Virus record (IMG/VR): IMGVR_UViG_3300037261_000005
Span: 1-21,393 of that record
Length of the DNA stretch: 21,393 bases
Direction: 5' to 3' (one strand)
Source of the DNA: a virus
Shown: one piece after another, positions 21,392-21,393 of the stretch
Numbering within the stretch: position 1 is the first letter of the stretch
Layout of the letters: each line of letters starts with the position of its first letter
Translations under genes and position numbers: made by a program
The notes under the pieces: model-generated
The model's database searches: none
The model's input: the letters and a program-made list of their open reading frames with translations, nothing else
What the model was told of the DNA's origin: nothing

Positions 21392-21393
21392 AC

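Noticed and set aside
1-21393. CRISPR array, tRNA, integrase or attachment site
   Set aside because: No regularly spaced direct repeats with unique spacers, no tRNA-like cloverleaf in the short gaps and no recombinase-like protein were seen; the only tandem repeats are in-frame coding repeats.

Overview
This window is one continuous block of virion genes from a tailed double-stranded DNA bacteriophage. The gene set points to a short-tailed (podovirus-like) phage. All 24 genes lie on the plus strand and are packed head to tail, with gaps of at most about 55 bases and many 1-11 base overlaps. The DNA is GC-rich, the proteins are rich in Ala, Gly, Pro and Gln, and most starts carry AGGAG-type ribosome binding sites, so the host is probably a GC-rich proteobacterium. 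That host guess is inference; no host gene, integrase, tRNA or CRISPR array is visible.

Layout from left to right. Bases 1-1298 hold the C-terminal part of a tail beta-propeller ('stabilisation') protein and a small hypothetical. Bases 1304-2421 hold two overlapping enzyme genes not normally part of a virion block: a small PAPS-type sulfotransferase and a 2-oxoglutarate/Fe(II) oxygenase. Bases 2426-9134 encode four low-complexity virion proteins, probably the DNA-ejection set; one carries a lytic transglycosylase domain and another an 18-residue repeat present six times. Bases 9136-14665 are the packaging and procapsid module: probable small terminase, large terminase, portal, a small hypothetical and the scaffold. 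The major capsid protein (SU10-like/DUF5309 type) follows at 14690-15610, then a strong hairpin that is probably a terminator or attenuator.

Bases 15666-17764 hold small capsid-associated proteins and a fibre-like protein with shaft repeats. A free-standing HNH-like nuclease gene (17776-18210) is wedged before the head-tail adaptor (18222-18842). The right end holds a tail fibre with a long Ala/Ser/Thr shaft, a translationally coupled SGNH (GDSL) hydrolase, and two small membrane proteins that could belong to a lysis cassette.

How the parts work together: the terminases load DNA through the portal into a shell built from coat and scaffold; the adaptor and propeller protein close the head and form the tail; the fibre and SGNH hydrolase probably act on the cell surface; and the ejection proteins, with a muralytic domain, carry DNA through the envelope. 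The sulfotransferase/oxygenase pair does not fit this assembly line. It is the best candidate for a new function, for example hydroxylation followed by sulfation of a virion or host component.
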